Of a DNA stretch of 64,000 nucleotides, positions 51,489 through 59,675 are shown piece after piece. The notes beneath the pieces are model-generated. The model was not told the DNA's origin. It was given only the letters and a program-made list of their open reading frames with translations, and ran no database searches. Every line of letters starts with the position of its first letter. The stretch's first letter is position 1. The stretch spans positions 186,001 to 250,000 of the forward strand of contig CAWKBS010000009.1 in the NCBI GenBank assembly GCA_963847985.1. Direction: 5' to 3'. A program made the translations under genes and the position numbers. This stretch comes from JAIBJN01 sp963847985 (GTDB taxonomy: Bacteria > Actinomycetota > Thermoleophilia > Gaiellales > Gaiellaceae).

Positions 51489-52712
51489 GTGCCCGCCACC
51501 GCACTCCGTTGCCGCAACTGCGAGAACGAGCTCGGGCTCGAGGGAATCGGCGCGTGCCCGCGCTGCTTCGGCCCGCTCGAGCCCGTCTACGACCCCGACG
51601 AACTGGCCCGTACGGCCACGCGGGAACGCATCGCCGCCGGCCCGCCGTCACTGTGGCGCTACGCGCCGCTCCTGCCCGTCGCGCCGCCTGCCGAGGCGCT
51701 CCTGGCACCCGGGCTGACTCCCCTGGTGCGCGCGCCGCGCCTGGCCGAGGCCGTGGGCGTCCGCGAGCTCTGGCTCAAGCTGGACACGGCCAACCCGACG
51801 CACTCCTTCAAGGACCGGGTCGTCGCGGTCGCCTGCGCGAAGGCGCAGGAGCTCGGCCTGACGACCCTCGCCTGCTCCTCGACCGGGAACCTCGCCAACG
51901 CGGTCGCGGCCCGCGCGGCGGCCGAGGGCCTGGAGGCGGCGGTGTTCTGCCCCGCCGACCTGGAGCCGGAGAAGCTCGTGGCCACGGCCGTCTACGGCGC
52001 CACCCTCTACGCGGTGGACGGGAGCTACGACGACTGCTCGCGCCTGACGGTCGAGCTCTCCTTCGAGCTCCCGTCGTGGGCGTTCGTCAACGTCGGCCTT
52101 CGCACCTACTACGCGGAGGGCTCGAAGACGCTCGCCTACGAGATCGCCGAGCAGCTCGGCTGGCGCACGCCGTCCGCCGTCGTCGTCCCGATCGCCTCCG
52201 GCGCGCTCTTCTCGCGCGTCCACCACGGCTTCGGCGAGCTCCTCGACCTCGGCGTCGCCGAGGGCGACCCGCCGCGGCTCTACGGCGGCCAGGCGGAGGG
52301 CTGCTCTCCGGTAGCGACGGCATTCGCGGAGGGACAGCGCGTCGTGCCGGTGCGGCCGGCGACTGCTGCGCGTTCGCTGGCGATCGGCAGCCCGGCCGAC
52401 GGCGACGCCGCCGTGGCCTCGGCGCGGGAGTCCGGCGGGGCCGTCTACGCCGTGCCGGAGGCCGAGGTCGGCGAGAACATGGCGTTCCTGGCCGAGCGGG
52501 CCGGCATCTTCGGCGAGACCGCCGCCGGCGTCACGCTCGGCGCCCTGCTCGAGGCAGTGCGCCGGGGCGAGCTGGGCGCCGAGGACGAGGTCGTGCTCCT
52601 CGTCACCGGCGACGGGCTCAAGACGCCCGAGCCCGTGTCGGGACGGCTGCAGCCGGTCGAGATCGAAGCGGACGCGGACGCGCTCCTGGAGCGGCTCGGC
52701 GCGGCGGCCTGA
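51489..52712 (+). CDS. thrC: Threonine synthase homologue under SAM riboswitch control
   Basis: 407 residues from GTG 51489 with AAGAGGAGG at ideal spacing; an in-frame GTG at 51429 lies inside the riboswitch and is rejected. N-terminal zinc ribbon C8xxC11...C23xxC26. PLP Lys108 in NPTHSFKDRVVAVA. Then CSSTGNLANAVAARAA, VVPIASGALFSRVHHGF, GENMAFLAERAGIFGETAAG and LLVTGDGLKTPEP. It belongs to the archaeal/actinobacterial threonine synthase type that uses O-phosphohomoserine. SAM control is unexpected for this enzyme; a role in methionine/homocysteine supply should be considered. Confidence 0.88.
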   Translation: MPATALRCRNCENELGLEGIGACPRCFGPLEPVYDPDELARTATRERIAAGPPSLWRYAPLLPVAPPAEALLAPGLTPLVRAPRLAEAVGVRELWLKLDTANPTHSFKDRVVAVACAKAQELGLTTLACSSTGNLANAVAARAAAEGLEAAVFCPADLEPEKLVATAVYGATLYAVDGSYDDCSRLTVELSFELPSWAFVNVGLRTYYAEGSKTLAYEIAEQLGWRTPSAVVVPIASGALFSRVHHGFGELLDLGVAEGDPPRLYGGQAEGCSPVATAFAEGQRVVPVRPATAARSLAIGSPADGDAAVASARESGGAVYAVPEAEVGENMAFLAERAGIFGETAAGVTLGALLEAVRRGELGAEDEVVLLVTGDGLKTPEPVSGRLQPVEIEADADALLERLGAAA

Positions 52713-53395
52713 GGGCCTCGGCCAGAGCCACCGTCTCGCCGACGACGACGAGCGCCGGCGCCTCCAGCCCGGCAGCGGCCTCCGCGACGGTGGCGAGCGT
52801 CGCCGTGATCGACGCCTGGCGCCCGGTCGTGCCCGAGGCGACGACGGCGGCGGGCGTCGCCGGGGCGAGCCCGCCGCCGATCAGGCCGTCCGCGAGCTCA
52901 GGCAGGCGCGCGAGGCCCATGAAGAAGACGAGCGTCCCGCCCACGCGCGCGAGCGCGGCGAATTCGAGCCGCGCCGGGTCGTGGGCGGCCACCGCGGTCA
53001 CGCTCGCGCTGAGGCCGCGGTGCGTGACGGGGATCCCGGCTGCGGCGGGCACCGAGGAGAAGGACGAGACGCCGGGGACGACCTCGAACGGGATCTCCGC
53101 GTCGGCGAGTGCGAGCGCCTCCTCTCCCCCACGCCCGAAGACGAACGGGTCGCCGCCCTTCAGCCGCACGACGCGGTAGCCCTCGGCGCCGTAGGAGACG
53201 AGCAGGAGGTTGACCTCGTCCTGGCTGAGCTCGTCGCGCGCGATCCGGATCGGCGCCGGCCGGGGCCTCGGCCACGAGCTCCGCCGCGACCAGCCGGTCG
53301 TAGACGAGGACCTGGCAGCGGCGGACGAGGTCGAGCCCGCGCACGGTGATCAGGCCGGGATCGCCGGGGCCGCCTCCGACAAGGGCGACGCTCAC
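52618..53395 (-). CDS. cobA: Uroporphyrinogen-III C-methyltransferase, frameshifted
   Basis: GTG 53395 (VSVALVGGGPGDPGLITVRG) overlaps the preceding gene by 4 nt. The N-terminal SAM-binding part runs to VLVYDRLVAAELVAEAP, then the frame changes near 53268 to PIRIARDELSQDEVNLLLVS, VVRLKGGDPFVFGRGGEEAL, VVPGVSSFSSVPAAAGIPVT and GTLVFFMGLARLPELADGLI. About 258 residues. The usual GKRxGxH segment after the break is not recognisable, so more than one error, or divergence, is possible. It makes precorrin-2 for siroheme. The tail overlaps convergent thrC by 95 nt. Confidence 0.85.
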
Positions 53396-53964
53396 ACTCC
53401 CGCCCTGTCGACGAGGCGTTGGAAGAAGTCGCGCCGGGCCGCGTAGGTCGGATAGCGCCGCTTCGCCCAGGGCCGGAGTGCAGCGAGCCGCCGCGCCAGG
53501 CGCGCGGTCTCCGGCCCGACCTGCGCGGCGATCCGGTCGCGCAGGAGCTGGGCCAGCGCGGGCGAGGCGCCGCCGGTCGAGATGGCCACGGCGATCGGCC
53601 CCTCGCGGTGGACGGCGGGCAGGATGAAGCTGCAGAGCTCGGGGACGTCGGCGACGTTGCAGAGGAGCCCGCGCGCCTCGGCGTCGGCGAAGACGCGGCG
53701 GTTCAAAGCGGTGTCCGAGGTGGCGGCGACGACGAGGAAGCGGCCGTCGAGGTCGGCGGCCCGGTAGCGCCGCGGCAGCCACTCGACCGCGAGCGCGCCG
53801 AGTTCCGGCACAGCGTCCGGCGCGACCACGGTCACTCGCGCCCCGCACTCGACGAGCCCGGCCGCCTTCTCCAGCCCGACGGGGCCCGCCCCGACCACGA
53901 GGGCGCTGCGGCCTTCGAGGTCGAGGCAGGCCATGTAGAACCGCTTGTCGGGCTTGTCAGGCAA
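53392..53964 (-). CDS. Precorrin-2 dehydrogenase / sirohydrochlorin ferrochelatase (Met8/CysG-N type)
   Basis: 190 residues from TTG 53964, overlapping the ferredoxin stop. Rossmann fold: CLDLEGRSALVVGAGPVGLE, RFLVVAATSDTALNRRVFAD, LCNVADVPELCSFILPAVHR, GPIAVAISTGGASPALAQLL. C-terminal helical part short. It completes siroheme for the sulfite reductase of the same operon. ATG 53934 (MACLDLEG) is an alternative start. Confidence 0.9.
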   Translation of the reverse strand: MPDKPDKRFYMACLDLEGRSALVVGAGPVGLEKAAGLVECGARVTVVAPDAVPELGALAVEWLPRRYRAADLDGRFLVVAATSDTALNRRVFADAEARGLLCNVADVPELCSFILPAVHREGPIAVAISTGGASPALAQLLRDRIAAQVGPETARLARRLAALRPWAKRRYPTYAARRDFFQRLVDRAGV

Positions 53965-54232
53965 GCTGCTCCGCGAGCGCCGCGTTCACGGCCTCGGGGC
54001 CGGCCGCGATCGCGGCGTTGATCGCCACGAACGGCGCCCACGAAGCAGGGATGGCATCGCTCGGAAGGATCGCCTCGACGGGGCATTCGGGCTCGCAGGC
54101 CCCGCAGTCGATGCACTCCTCCGGGTCGACCACGAGCATCCGGTCGGTCTCGTGGATGCAGTCGACCGGGCAGACGTCGATGCAGGACTTGTCCTTCTCG
54201 TCGATGCAGGGCTCACCGATCACGTAGGTCAC
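53957..54232 (-). CDS. Seven-iron ferredoxin
   Basis: 91 residues from GTG 54232 with GGGAG upstream. MTYVIGEPCIDEKDKSCIDV, CPVDCIHE and EECIDCGACEPECPVEAILP give the 3Fe-4S/4Fe-4S cysteine pattern of actinobacterial FdxA. In this operon it likely donates electrons to the sulfite reductase or CysH. Confidence 0.92.
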   Translation of the reverse strand: MTYVIGEPCIDEKDKSCIDVCPVDCIHETDRMLVVDPEECIDCGACEPECPVEAILPSDAIPASWAPFVAINAAIAAGPEAVNAALAEQLA

Positions 54233-54233
54233 G

Positions 54234-54690
54234 TCAAACTCCCACCGAGTGGATCCGCGCGCCCTGGCGGTCGACGCGCACCGACAGCTCGAGCCCGTCG
54301 GCGGCCAGCGAGAGGACGTAGGCGCCCGGGCCGGCGTTCGCGAGCGAGACGGAGTCGATCCGCCGTGCCCTCGAGCGCCGCCAGCGCCTCGGTGACCTCG
54401 CGCGCGCCGCGCGCCAGCTCGGCGCCGCGCGGTAGCTTGCGGAACGCGAGCAGCGCCGCCTGCTCGCCGCCCGGCCCGTAGAGCGCGCGCAGGCGCCCGG
54501 TGCCGAGCCCCAGCTCGAGGATCTCCTCGAGCGCCTCGGCGCTCGCGCCCTCGACCTCGCCCTCGTCCACGTCGGCGACGAGCTCGGCCAGGCGCTCGCG
54601 GCGCCGCTCGTCCTGCACCATGGCGAGCACGGCCTGGGCCTCGGCGAGCGCCACCTCGCGGGCCTCGTCGTTCAGCCGCACGGCCGTCAC
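54234..54690 (-). CDS. Unknown protein of the sulfate-reduction operon, frameshifted
   Basis: GTG 54690 overlaps cysH by 4 nt. The N-terminal 105 residues are acidic and helical (VRLNDEAREVALAEAQAVLA, RRERLAELVADVDEGEVEGA, LEEILELGLGTGRLRALYGP). Near 54361 a one-base error shifts to RIDSVSLANAGPGAYVLSLA, ADGLELSVRVDRQGARIHSV and a stop at 54234, one nt before the ferredoxin start. About 151 residues. No family recognised. Tight packing among cysH, ferredoxin and siroheme genes suggests a part in sulfite or sulfate reduction. Confidence 0.7.
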
Positions 54691-55470
54691 TCGTGCTCCT
54701 CCCCGAGGATCGCGTGCAGCTCGTGCTCGAAGCCGCCGGTCTCGATCGCGCAGTGGATGCCGCACTCCTTGGGCGCGTTCGACTCCCACCACCAGCGCCC
54801 GGCGCGCGCGGCTTCGCCCGCCTGCGTGGGCCGGGTGCAGGGCGCGCAGCCGATGGACGTGTAGCCGCGGTCGTAGAGCGGGTGGTACGGAACGTCGCGC
54901 TCGCGCACGTAGTCCCAGACCTCCTCCTCCGTCCACTCGGCGAGCGGGTTGAGCTTGACGATGGCGCCGTGGTCGTGGTCGATCTCGACCTTGCGGATGT
55001 TGGTGCGCGTCGCCCACTGGTCGCGGCGGAGCCCGGTGATCCAGGCGTCGAGCCCGGCGAGGTGCTTCTGAAGCGGCTGTACCTTGCGCACCTGGCAGCA
55101 GAGGAGCCGGTTCTCGACCGAGCGGTAGAAGAGGTTCGGGCCGTGCGCCTTGACGAGGTTCACGACGTGGCGCGCCTCCGGCGCGAGGATGTCGAGCTGC
55201 AGCCCCGGGTACCGCTCGCGCAGCCGCTCGACGAGCTCGAAGGTCTCCTCGGGCAGCCGGCCCGTGTCGACGGTGAAGACGCGGATCTCCCGGTCGAGCT
55301 CGTAGGCCATGTCGAGCAGCGCGACGCCGTCGATCTGGAGCGCCGTGGACAGGGCGATGCGGGGCTGAGAAGCGCTCCAGCGCCCAGGCGAGGACGACGT
55401 CCGGCTCCTCGCCCTCGAACTCGACCGAGAGCTCGCCGGCCTCCAGCTCATCGATCAGCTCGACGGCCAT
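54687..55470 (-). CDS. cysH: Phosphoadenylyl/adenylyl sulfate reductase, frameshifted
   Basis: ATG 55470 (MAVELIDELEAGELSVEFEG) reads to LAWALERFS; the frame changes near 55370 to PRIALSTALQIDGVALLDMA, then FTVDTGRLPEETFELVERLR, VENRLLCCQVRKVQPLQKHL, AWITGLRRDQWATRTNIRKV, GYTSIGCAPCTRPTQAGE and NAPKECGIHCAIE. The paired CC...CxxC cysteines imply a 4Fe-4S cluster, as in APS reductases; ECGIH carries the catalytic Cys. About 260 residues corrected. It overlaps the sulfite reductase stop by one nt. Confidence 0.9.
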
Positions 55471-57119
55471 CAGGCTGCCTCCTCGCGCACGCGCCCGCGC
55501 GCCGGCTCGAGGCCGGCGAGCGCGCCCAGCTCGTCGTCGCTGCGCCGGCGGGCGAAAGCGGCGAAGCCCTCGCCGCCGAGGCGGCCGTCCAGCCAGCCCT
55601 GCACGAGCCCGTGCACGGCGTCGTCTAGCTCCTCGGTGGGCACGCGGCGGAAGAGGGGACGGCCGATCTCCGCGTCCGGGCCGAGACCGCCGCGGACGAA
55701 GATGTCGTAGGCCTGCCGGCGCTGCCCGGCCTCGTCGCGCGCGGTCGTCCCCTGGAAGCCGAGGTCGGCGATCCAGTGCTGCGCGCAGGAATGCGGGCAG
55801 CCGTCGAGCTGGAGCCCGAGCCCGCCGACCGCCTCGCCGAAGCGCTCCTCCAGGCCTTCCAGCAGGCGACCGAGCCGCGACTTCGTCTCCGTGACGGAGA
55901 AGTTGCAGTGCGGCTCCCCGGTGCAGGCGATTCCCTTGGCCCGCAGGCCGTTGACGGCGAGGGGGAAGCCGAGCTCCTCCAGGCGCGCCTGCGCCTCCTC
56001 GACCCGCCCGTTCGGGACGTTGGCGACGATGAAGTTCTGCTGCCGCGTGAGTCGGACGTCCGCGCCGAGGTCCTCCGCGAGATCGGCGACGCCGATCAGC
56101 TGCCCGGCGTTCACGAGCCCGAGATGCACCGGGACCCCGAGCGACGAGAGGCCTGGCTGCTTCTGCGGGTGAATGCCCATGTGGTCGACCGGCTCGGGGA
56201 GCGGCGGCGCCTCGTAGTCCTCGAGGCGATAGCCGAGGAGCGCCTCGACGCGCTCGCGCATCCCTTCCGGCCCGATGTCGTCGACCATGAACTTGAGGCG
56301 CGCCTTCACGCGCGAGACCCGGTAGCGCAGGTCGGTCTTCCAGGCGTCGAGGATCGCCCGCAGTACCGCGATCGCGTCCTCCCGGGGGACGAAGACGCCC
56401 ATATCCCTGGAGATCCGCGGCACCGAGGAGAGCCCGCCGCCGACGCGCACGGTGAAGCCCTCGCGCCCGTCCACGACTGCGCCGACGAGGGCGATGCAGT
56501 TGATCTCGGGCGCGTTGCACGCGTGCGCGCAGGCCGAGATCGTGATCTTGTGCTTGCGCGGAAGGTCGGTGTAGTCCGGGTTCCCGTAGAAGAAGTCCGC
56601 CGCCTCCTCGACGACGCCGGTCGCGTCGAAGAGCTCGTCGTGGGCGAGCCCCTGGAGCGGGCAGCCGGTGATGTTCCGCACCGTGTCGCCGCAGCCTCCG
56701 GCGGTCGAGAGCCCGGCCGCGTCGAGGTCGGCGAAGACCTCCGGGAGCGAGGCCAGCTCGAGCCAGTGGAGCTGGACGTTCTGGCGCGTGGCCAGCTCCG
56801 CGTCGCCGCGCCCGTACCGCTGCGAGACCTCGCCGATCGCGCGCAGCTTCGCCGGCGGCAGGTGCCCGCTCGGCAGCTTGATCCGGAGCATGAAGCGCCC
56901 GATCTTCGGCTTGTCGTGGTAGAGCCCCCACCACTGGAGGCGGACGATGTCCTCCTCCGGCACCGCCTCGTAGCCCGCCGCGATCAGCGCCGGCAGCTCG
57001 TCGCGGATCCCGAGCGGGTCCTTCTCCTGCTTGATCCGCTCGACCGGGTTGCGCTTGAGCACCAGCTCCCAGTCCGGCTCCGGCTTCGGGGTACGGGCAG
57101 CGGTCGCGGTGTCGGCCAT
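55470..57119 (-). CDS. Ferredoxin-type sulfite reductase (NirA/Sir family)
   Basis: 549 residues from ATG 57119 with GGAGGAA upstream. Duplicate ferrodoxin-like and siroheme half-domains: RFMLRIKLPSGHLPPAKLRA, ATRQNVQLHWLELASLPEVF, TVRNITGCPLQG, and the cluster/siroheme ligands TGEPHCNFSVTETK and DGCPHSCAQHWIADLGFQG. Members reduce nitrite or sulfite; cysH, siroheme and ferredoxin genes following it make sulfite the likely substrate. First gene of the operon. Confidence 0.9.
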   Translation of the reverse strand: MADTATAARTPKPEPDWELVLKRNPVERIKQEKDPLGIRDELPALIAAGYEAVPEEDIVRLQWWGLYHDKPKIGRFMLRIKLPSGHLPPAKLRAIGEVSQRYGRGDAELATRQNVQLHWLELASLPEVFADLDAAGLSTAGGCGDTVRNITGCPLQGLAHDELFDATGVVEEAADFFYGNPDYTDLPRKHKITISACAHACNAPEINCIALVGAVVDGREGFTVRVGGGLSSVPRISRDMGVFVPREDAIAVLRAILDAWKTDLRYRVSRVKARLKFMVDDIGPEGMRERVEALLGYRLEDYEAPPLPEPVDHMGIHPQKQPGLSSLGVPVHLGLVNAGQLIGVADLAEDLGADVRLTRQQNFIVANVPNGRVEEAQARLEELGFPLAVNGLRAKGIACTGEPHCNFSVTETKSRLGRLLEGLEERFGEAVGGLGLQLDGCPHSCAQHWIADLGFQGTTARDEAGQRRQAYDIFVRGGLGPDAEIGRPLFRRVPTEELDDAVHGLVQGWLDGRLGGEGFAAFARRRSDDELGALAGLEPARGRVREEAA

Positions 57120-57189
57120 CGCGAGCGGTTCCTCCGGTCTGTTTGGATCGACGACGCGCGACCAGCTCCCCCGCGGTCGCCGTGCGGGC

Positions 57190-57219
57190 AAGCTAGCAGC
57201 TTAACTTCATAAAGTAAAG
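57190..57219 (-). promoter_or_regulatory. Promoter/operator of the sulfate-reduction operon
   Basis: AT-rich patch with a near-perfect palindrome (57200-57219; arms CTTAACTT and AAGTAAAG, one mismatch). Minus-strand -35-like TTTACT (57218-57213), 17-nt spacer and -10-like TAGCTT (57195-57190) overlap it. A sulfur-status repressor is plausible; its identity is unknown. Confidence 0.5.
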
Positions 57220-57237
57220 GGCTTCAGAAGGTGAAGC

Positions 57238-58431
57238 TCAGAGAGCTTCGCCGGCGGCGAGATCGTCGGCCGACGAAGGCTCCCGAATGATCCGGTACGT
57301 GCCGCCCTCCTGCAGCACCTCCGCGCACAGCGGCCGGGCGTTGTAGGTCGAGGACATCACGCGGCAGTACGCCCCCGCCCGGCCGACGGCCACCAGATCA
57401 CCCGGCTGGGGAAGCGGGAGCTCGACGTCGAGCGCGAAGAAGTCGCCCGTCTCGCAGACCGGGCCGACGACGTCGACCCGCCCCGTCGCGCGCTCCTCCG
57501 CGCCGAGGATGGAGATCGGGTGCCGCGCGCCGTAGAGCGCTGGGCGGATCAGGTCGTTCATGCCGCCGTCGCAGACCGCGATCCGGCGTCCCGGGGCGTC
57601 CTTCACGTAGAGGACGCGCGTGACGAACGTCCCCACCGGGCCGACGAGCCAGCGGCCGGGCTCGACGACGAGCTCGGCGCCGAGGTCGGCGGCGACGTCA
57701 GCCAGCGCGGCCGCGTACGGCTCGACTGCCGCGTCTTCCTCCTCGCCGTCGTAGGCGATGCCGAGGCCGCCGCCGACGTCGAGGTCGCGGAGCGGGAGAG
57801 CGAGCTCGCGCCACAGCTCGGCCGCCTTCGCGGCGGCGGCGTGCACCGGCCCGAGGTCGAGGAGCTGCGAGCCGACGTGGAACGACAGCCCGACGGGCTC
57901 GAGAGCGGGGTCGGCGGCCGCGCGCTCGAACGCCGCCCGCACGTCCGCCGGCCCGAGGCCGAACTTGCTCCGCGCCGAGCCCGTGGCGACGTAGGCGTGC
58001 GTGTCCGCCTCGACGTCCGGGTTCAGCCGCACCGAGATCGGCGCGACGACGCCGAGCTCCGCCGCTTCCTCCGCGATCACGTCGAGCTCGCCGAGCGACT
58101 CGACGTTGAGCGACCGCACCCCGGCCTCGAGCGCAACACGGATCTCCTCGCGGCGCTTGCCGACGCCCGAGAAGACGATGCGCTCCGCCGGCATGCCCGC
58201 CCGCAGCGCCTTCGCCAGCTCGCCGCCCGAGACGATGTCGGCGCCCAGCCCCTCGTCGGCCGCGATCCGGACGAGCGCGAGCGCGTCGTTGGCCTTCAGC
58301 GCGTAGCAGACCGCCGGCTGCGCCTCGCCGAAGGCTGCGCGGAAGCGGTGGATCCGCTCGCGGAAGGCGTCGGCGTCGTACGCGTAGAACGGCGTGCCGA
58401 CGGCGGCGGCGACGTCCTCGAAGGTCTGCAC
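57238..58431 (-). CDS. lysA: Diaminopimelate decarboxylase
   Basis: 397 residues from GTG 58431. Fold-type III PLP barrel: PFYAYDADAFRERIHRFRAA, PLP Lys in CYALKANDALALVRI, SGGELAKALRAGMPAERIVF, SVRLNPDVEADTHAYVATG, LSFHVGSQLLDL, DVGGGLGIAYDGEE, VVEPGRWLVGPVG, VGPVCETGDFFALD, GAYCRVMSSTYNARPL. Last step of lysine synthesis. It begins 2 nt after the argH stop, so it is co-transcribed with the arginine genes. Confidence 0.96.
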   Translation of the reverse strand: MQTFEDVAAAVGTPFYAYDADAFRERIHRFRAAFGEAQPAVCYALKANDALALVRIAADEGLGADIVSGGELAKALRAGMPAERIVFSGVGKRREEIRVALEAGVRSLNVESLGELDVIAEEAAELGVVAPISVRLNPDVEADTHAYVATGSARSKFGLGPADVRAAFERAAADPALEPVGLSFHVGSQLLDLGPVHAAAAKAAELWRELALPLRDLDVGGGLGIAYDGEEEDAAVEPYAAALADVAADLGAELVVEPGRWLVGPVGTFVTRVLYVKDAPGRRIAVCDGGMNDLIRPALYGARHPISILGAEERATGRVDVVGPVCETGDFFALDVELPLPQPGDLVAVGRAGAYCRVMSSTYNARPLCAEVLQEGGTYRIIREPSSADDLAAGEAL

Positions 58432-58433
58432 GC

Positions 58434-59675
58434 CTAGATGGATGCCAGACGCGCCCGCGCCGCGACGAGCGCCTCGTCCACGCCGCCGGGGCCGGGGGCC
58501 TCCCGCGCGGCAACGCTCGCGGCCGGATTCGACTCGTCGAGCTCGCCCGACCTGACCGCGCCGGCGACGCGCTCGTACGCCTCCCGGAACGGCACGCCGT
58601 CGCGAACGAGCGCCTCGGCGGCGTCGGTCGCCAGCAGCGCAGGATCCGACCCGGCATCGGCCACACGCTCGTGGTCGACCTCGAGACCGCCGACCAGCAC
58701 CGTAAGCGCGCCCAGCGCCCCGCGCACGTCACGGCGCGCCGCGAACACGGGCTGCTTGTCCTCCTGCAGGTCGCGGTTGTAGGCGAGCGGCAGGCCCTTC
58801 ACGACCGCGAGCAGCCCGGCGAGCCGCCCGATCGCCGTCCCCGCCTTCCCGCGCACCAGCTCCGCCACGTCGGGGTTGAGCTTCTGCGGCATCGCCGACG
58901 AGCCCGTGGCGGCGTCCTCGGGGAGCCGGGCGAAGCCGAACTCGGAGGTGCACCAGAGCACGAGCTCCTCCCCGATCCGGGAGAGGTGCCCGAGAAGCAC
59001 GGCGCACGCGTACAGGTAGTCGAGGGCGAAGTCCCGGTCGGCGACCGCGTCGAGCGAGTTCCGCGCCTGCGGGCCGGGCGGCGCCGGGAGCGGCAGGGTC
59101 GAGCCGGCCAGCGCTCCCGCGCCGAGAGGGCTCGGCCCCGCCTGCTCCGCGGCGTGGGCGAAGCGGACCAGGTCGCGCTCGAGCATCTCTACCCAGGCGA
59201 GGAGATGGTGTCCGAGCGTGACCGGTTGTGCCCGCTGGAGGTGCGTATAGCCGGGAAAGAGCGTCTGCGCCTCGCGTTCGGCGAGATCGAGGGCGGTCTC
59301 GGCGAGCTCGGCGACCCCCTCCCTGGCTTCCGCACACGCGTCGGCGACGTACAGGCGGAGCGCCGCCGCTACCTGGTCGTTGCGCGAGCGCCCCGCGTGG
59401 ATCTTGCGGCCCACCGGGCCGAGCAGGCGCTCGAGCGTCGAATGGATGTCCTCGTCCGTGGCGACGAAGGCGTAGCCCTCCTCCCGGATCGCGCCGAGCC
59501 GCGCCTCGACCTCGCGCAGCTCCGAGTCCGTGAGGAGCCCGGCCGCGTGCAGCCTCCGGGCGTGGACGATCGTCGCCTCGCAGTCGTACGGCAGCAGCTC
59601 CCCGTCGTCGGCGCGGAGGAAGCCTGCGACCTCGGGGGCCAGATCGGTCTCGACGCGCGCCGCCCAGAGCGTCAC
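58434..59675 (-). CDS. argH: Argininosuccinate lyase
   Basis: 413 residues from GTG 59675, overlapping argG by 4 nt. Fumarase/aspartase superfamily: VATDEDIHSTLERLLGPVGR, KIHAGRSRNDQVAAALRLYV, GYTHLQRAQPVTLGHHLLAW, signature GSSAMPQKLNPDVAELVRGK and LPLAYNRDLQEDKQPVF. Slightly shorter than the usual 450-460 residues because the C-terminal domain is trimmed. Confidence 0.95.
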   Translation of the reverse strand: MTLWAARVETDLAPEVAGFLRADDGELLPYDCEATIVHARRLHAAGLLTDSELREVEARLGAIREEGYAFVATDEDIHSTLERLLGPVGRKIHAGRSRNDQVAAALRLYVADACAEAREGVAELAETALDLAEREAQTLFPGYTHLQRAQPVTLGHHLLAWVEMLERDLVRFAHAAEQAGPSPLGAGALAGSTLPLPAPPGPQARNSLDAVADRDFALDYLYACAVLLGHLSRIGEELVLWCTSEFGFARLPEDAATGSSAMPQKLNPDVAELVRGKAGTAIGRLAGLLAVVKGLPLAYNRDLQEDKQPVFAARRDVRGALGALTVLVGGLEVDHERVADAGSDPALLATDAAEALVRDGVPFREAYERVAGAVRSGELDESNPAASVAAREAPGPGGVDEALVAARARLASI

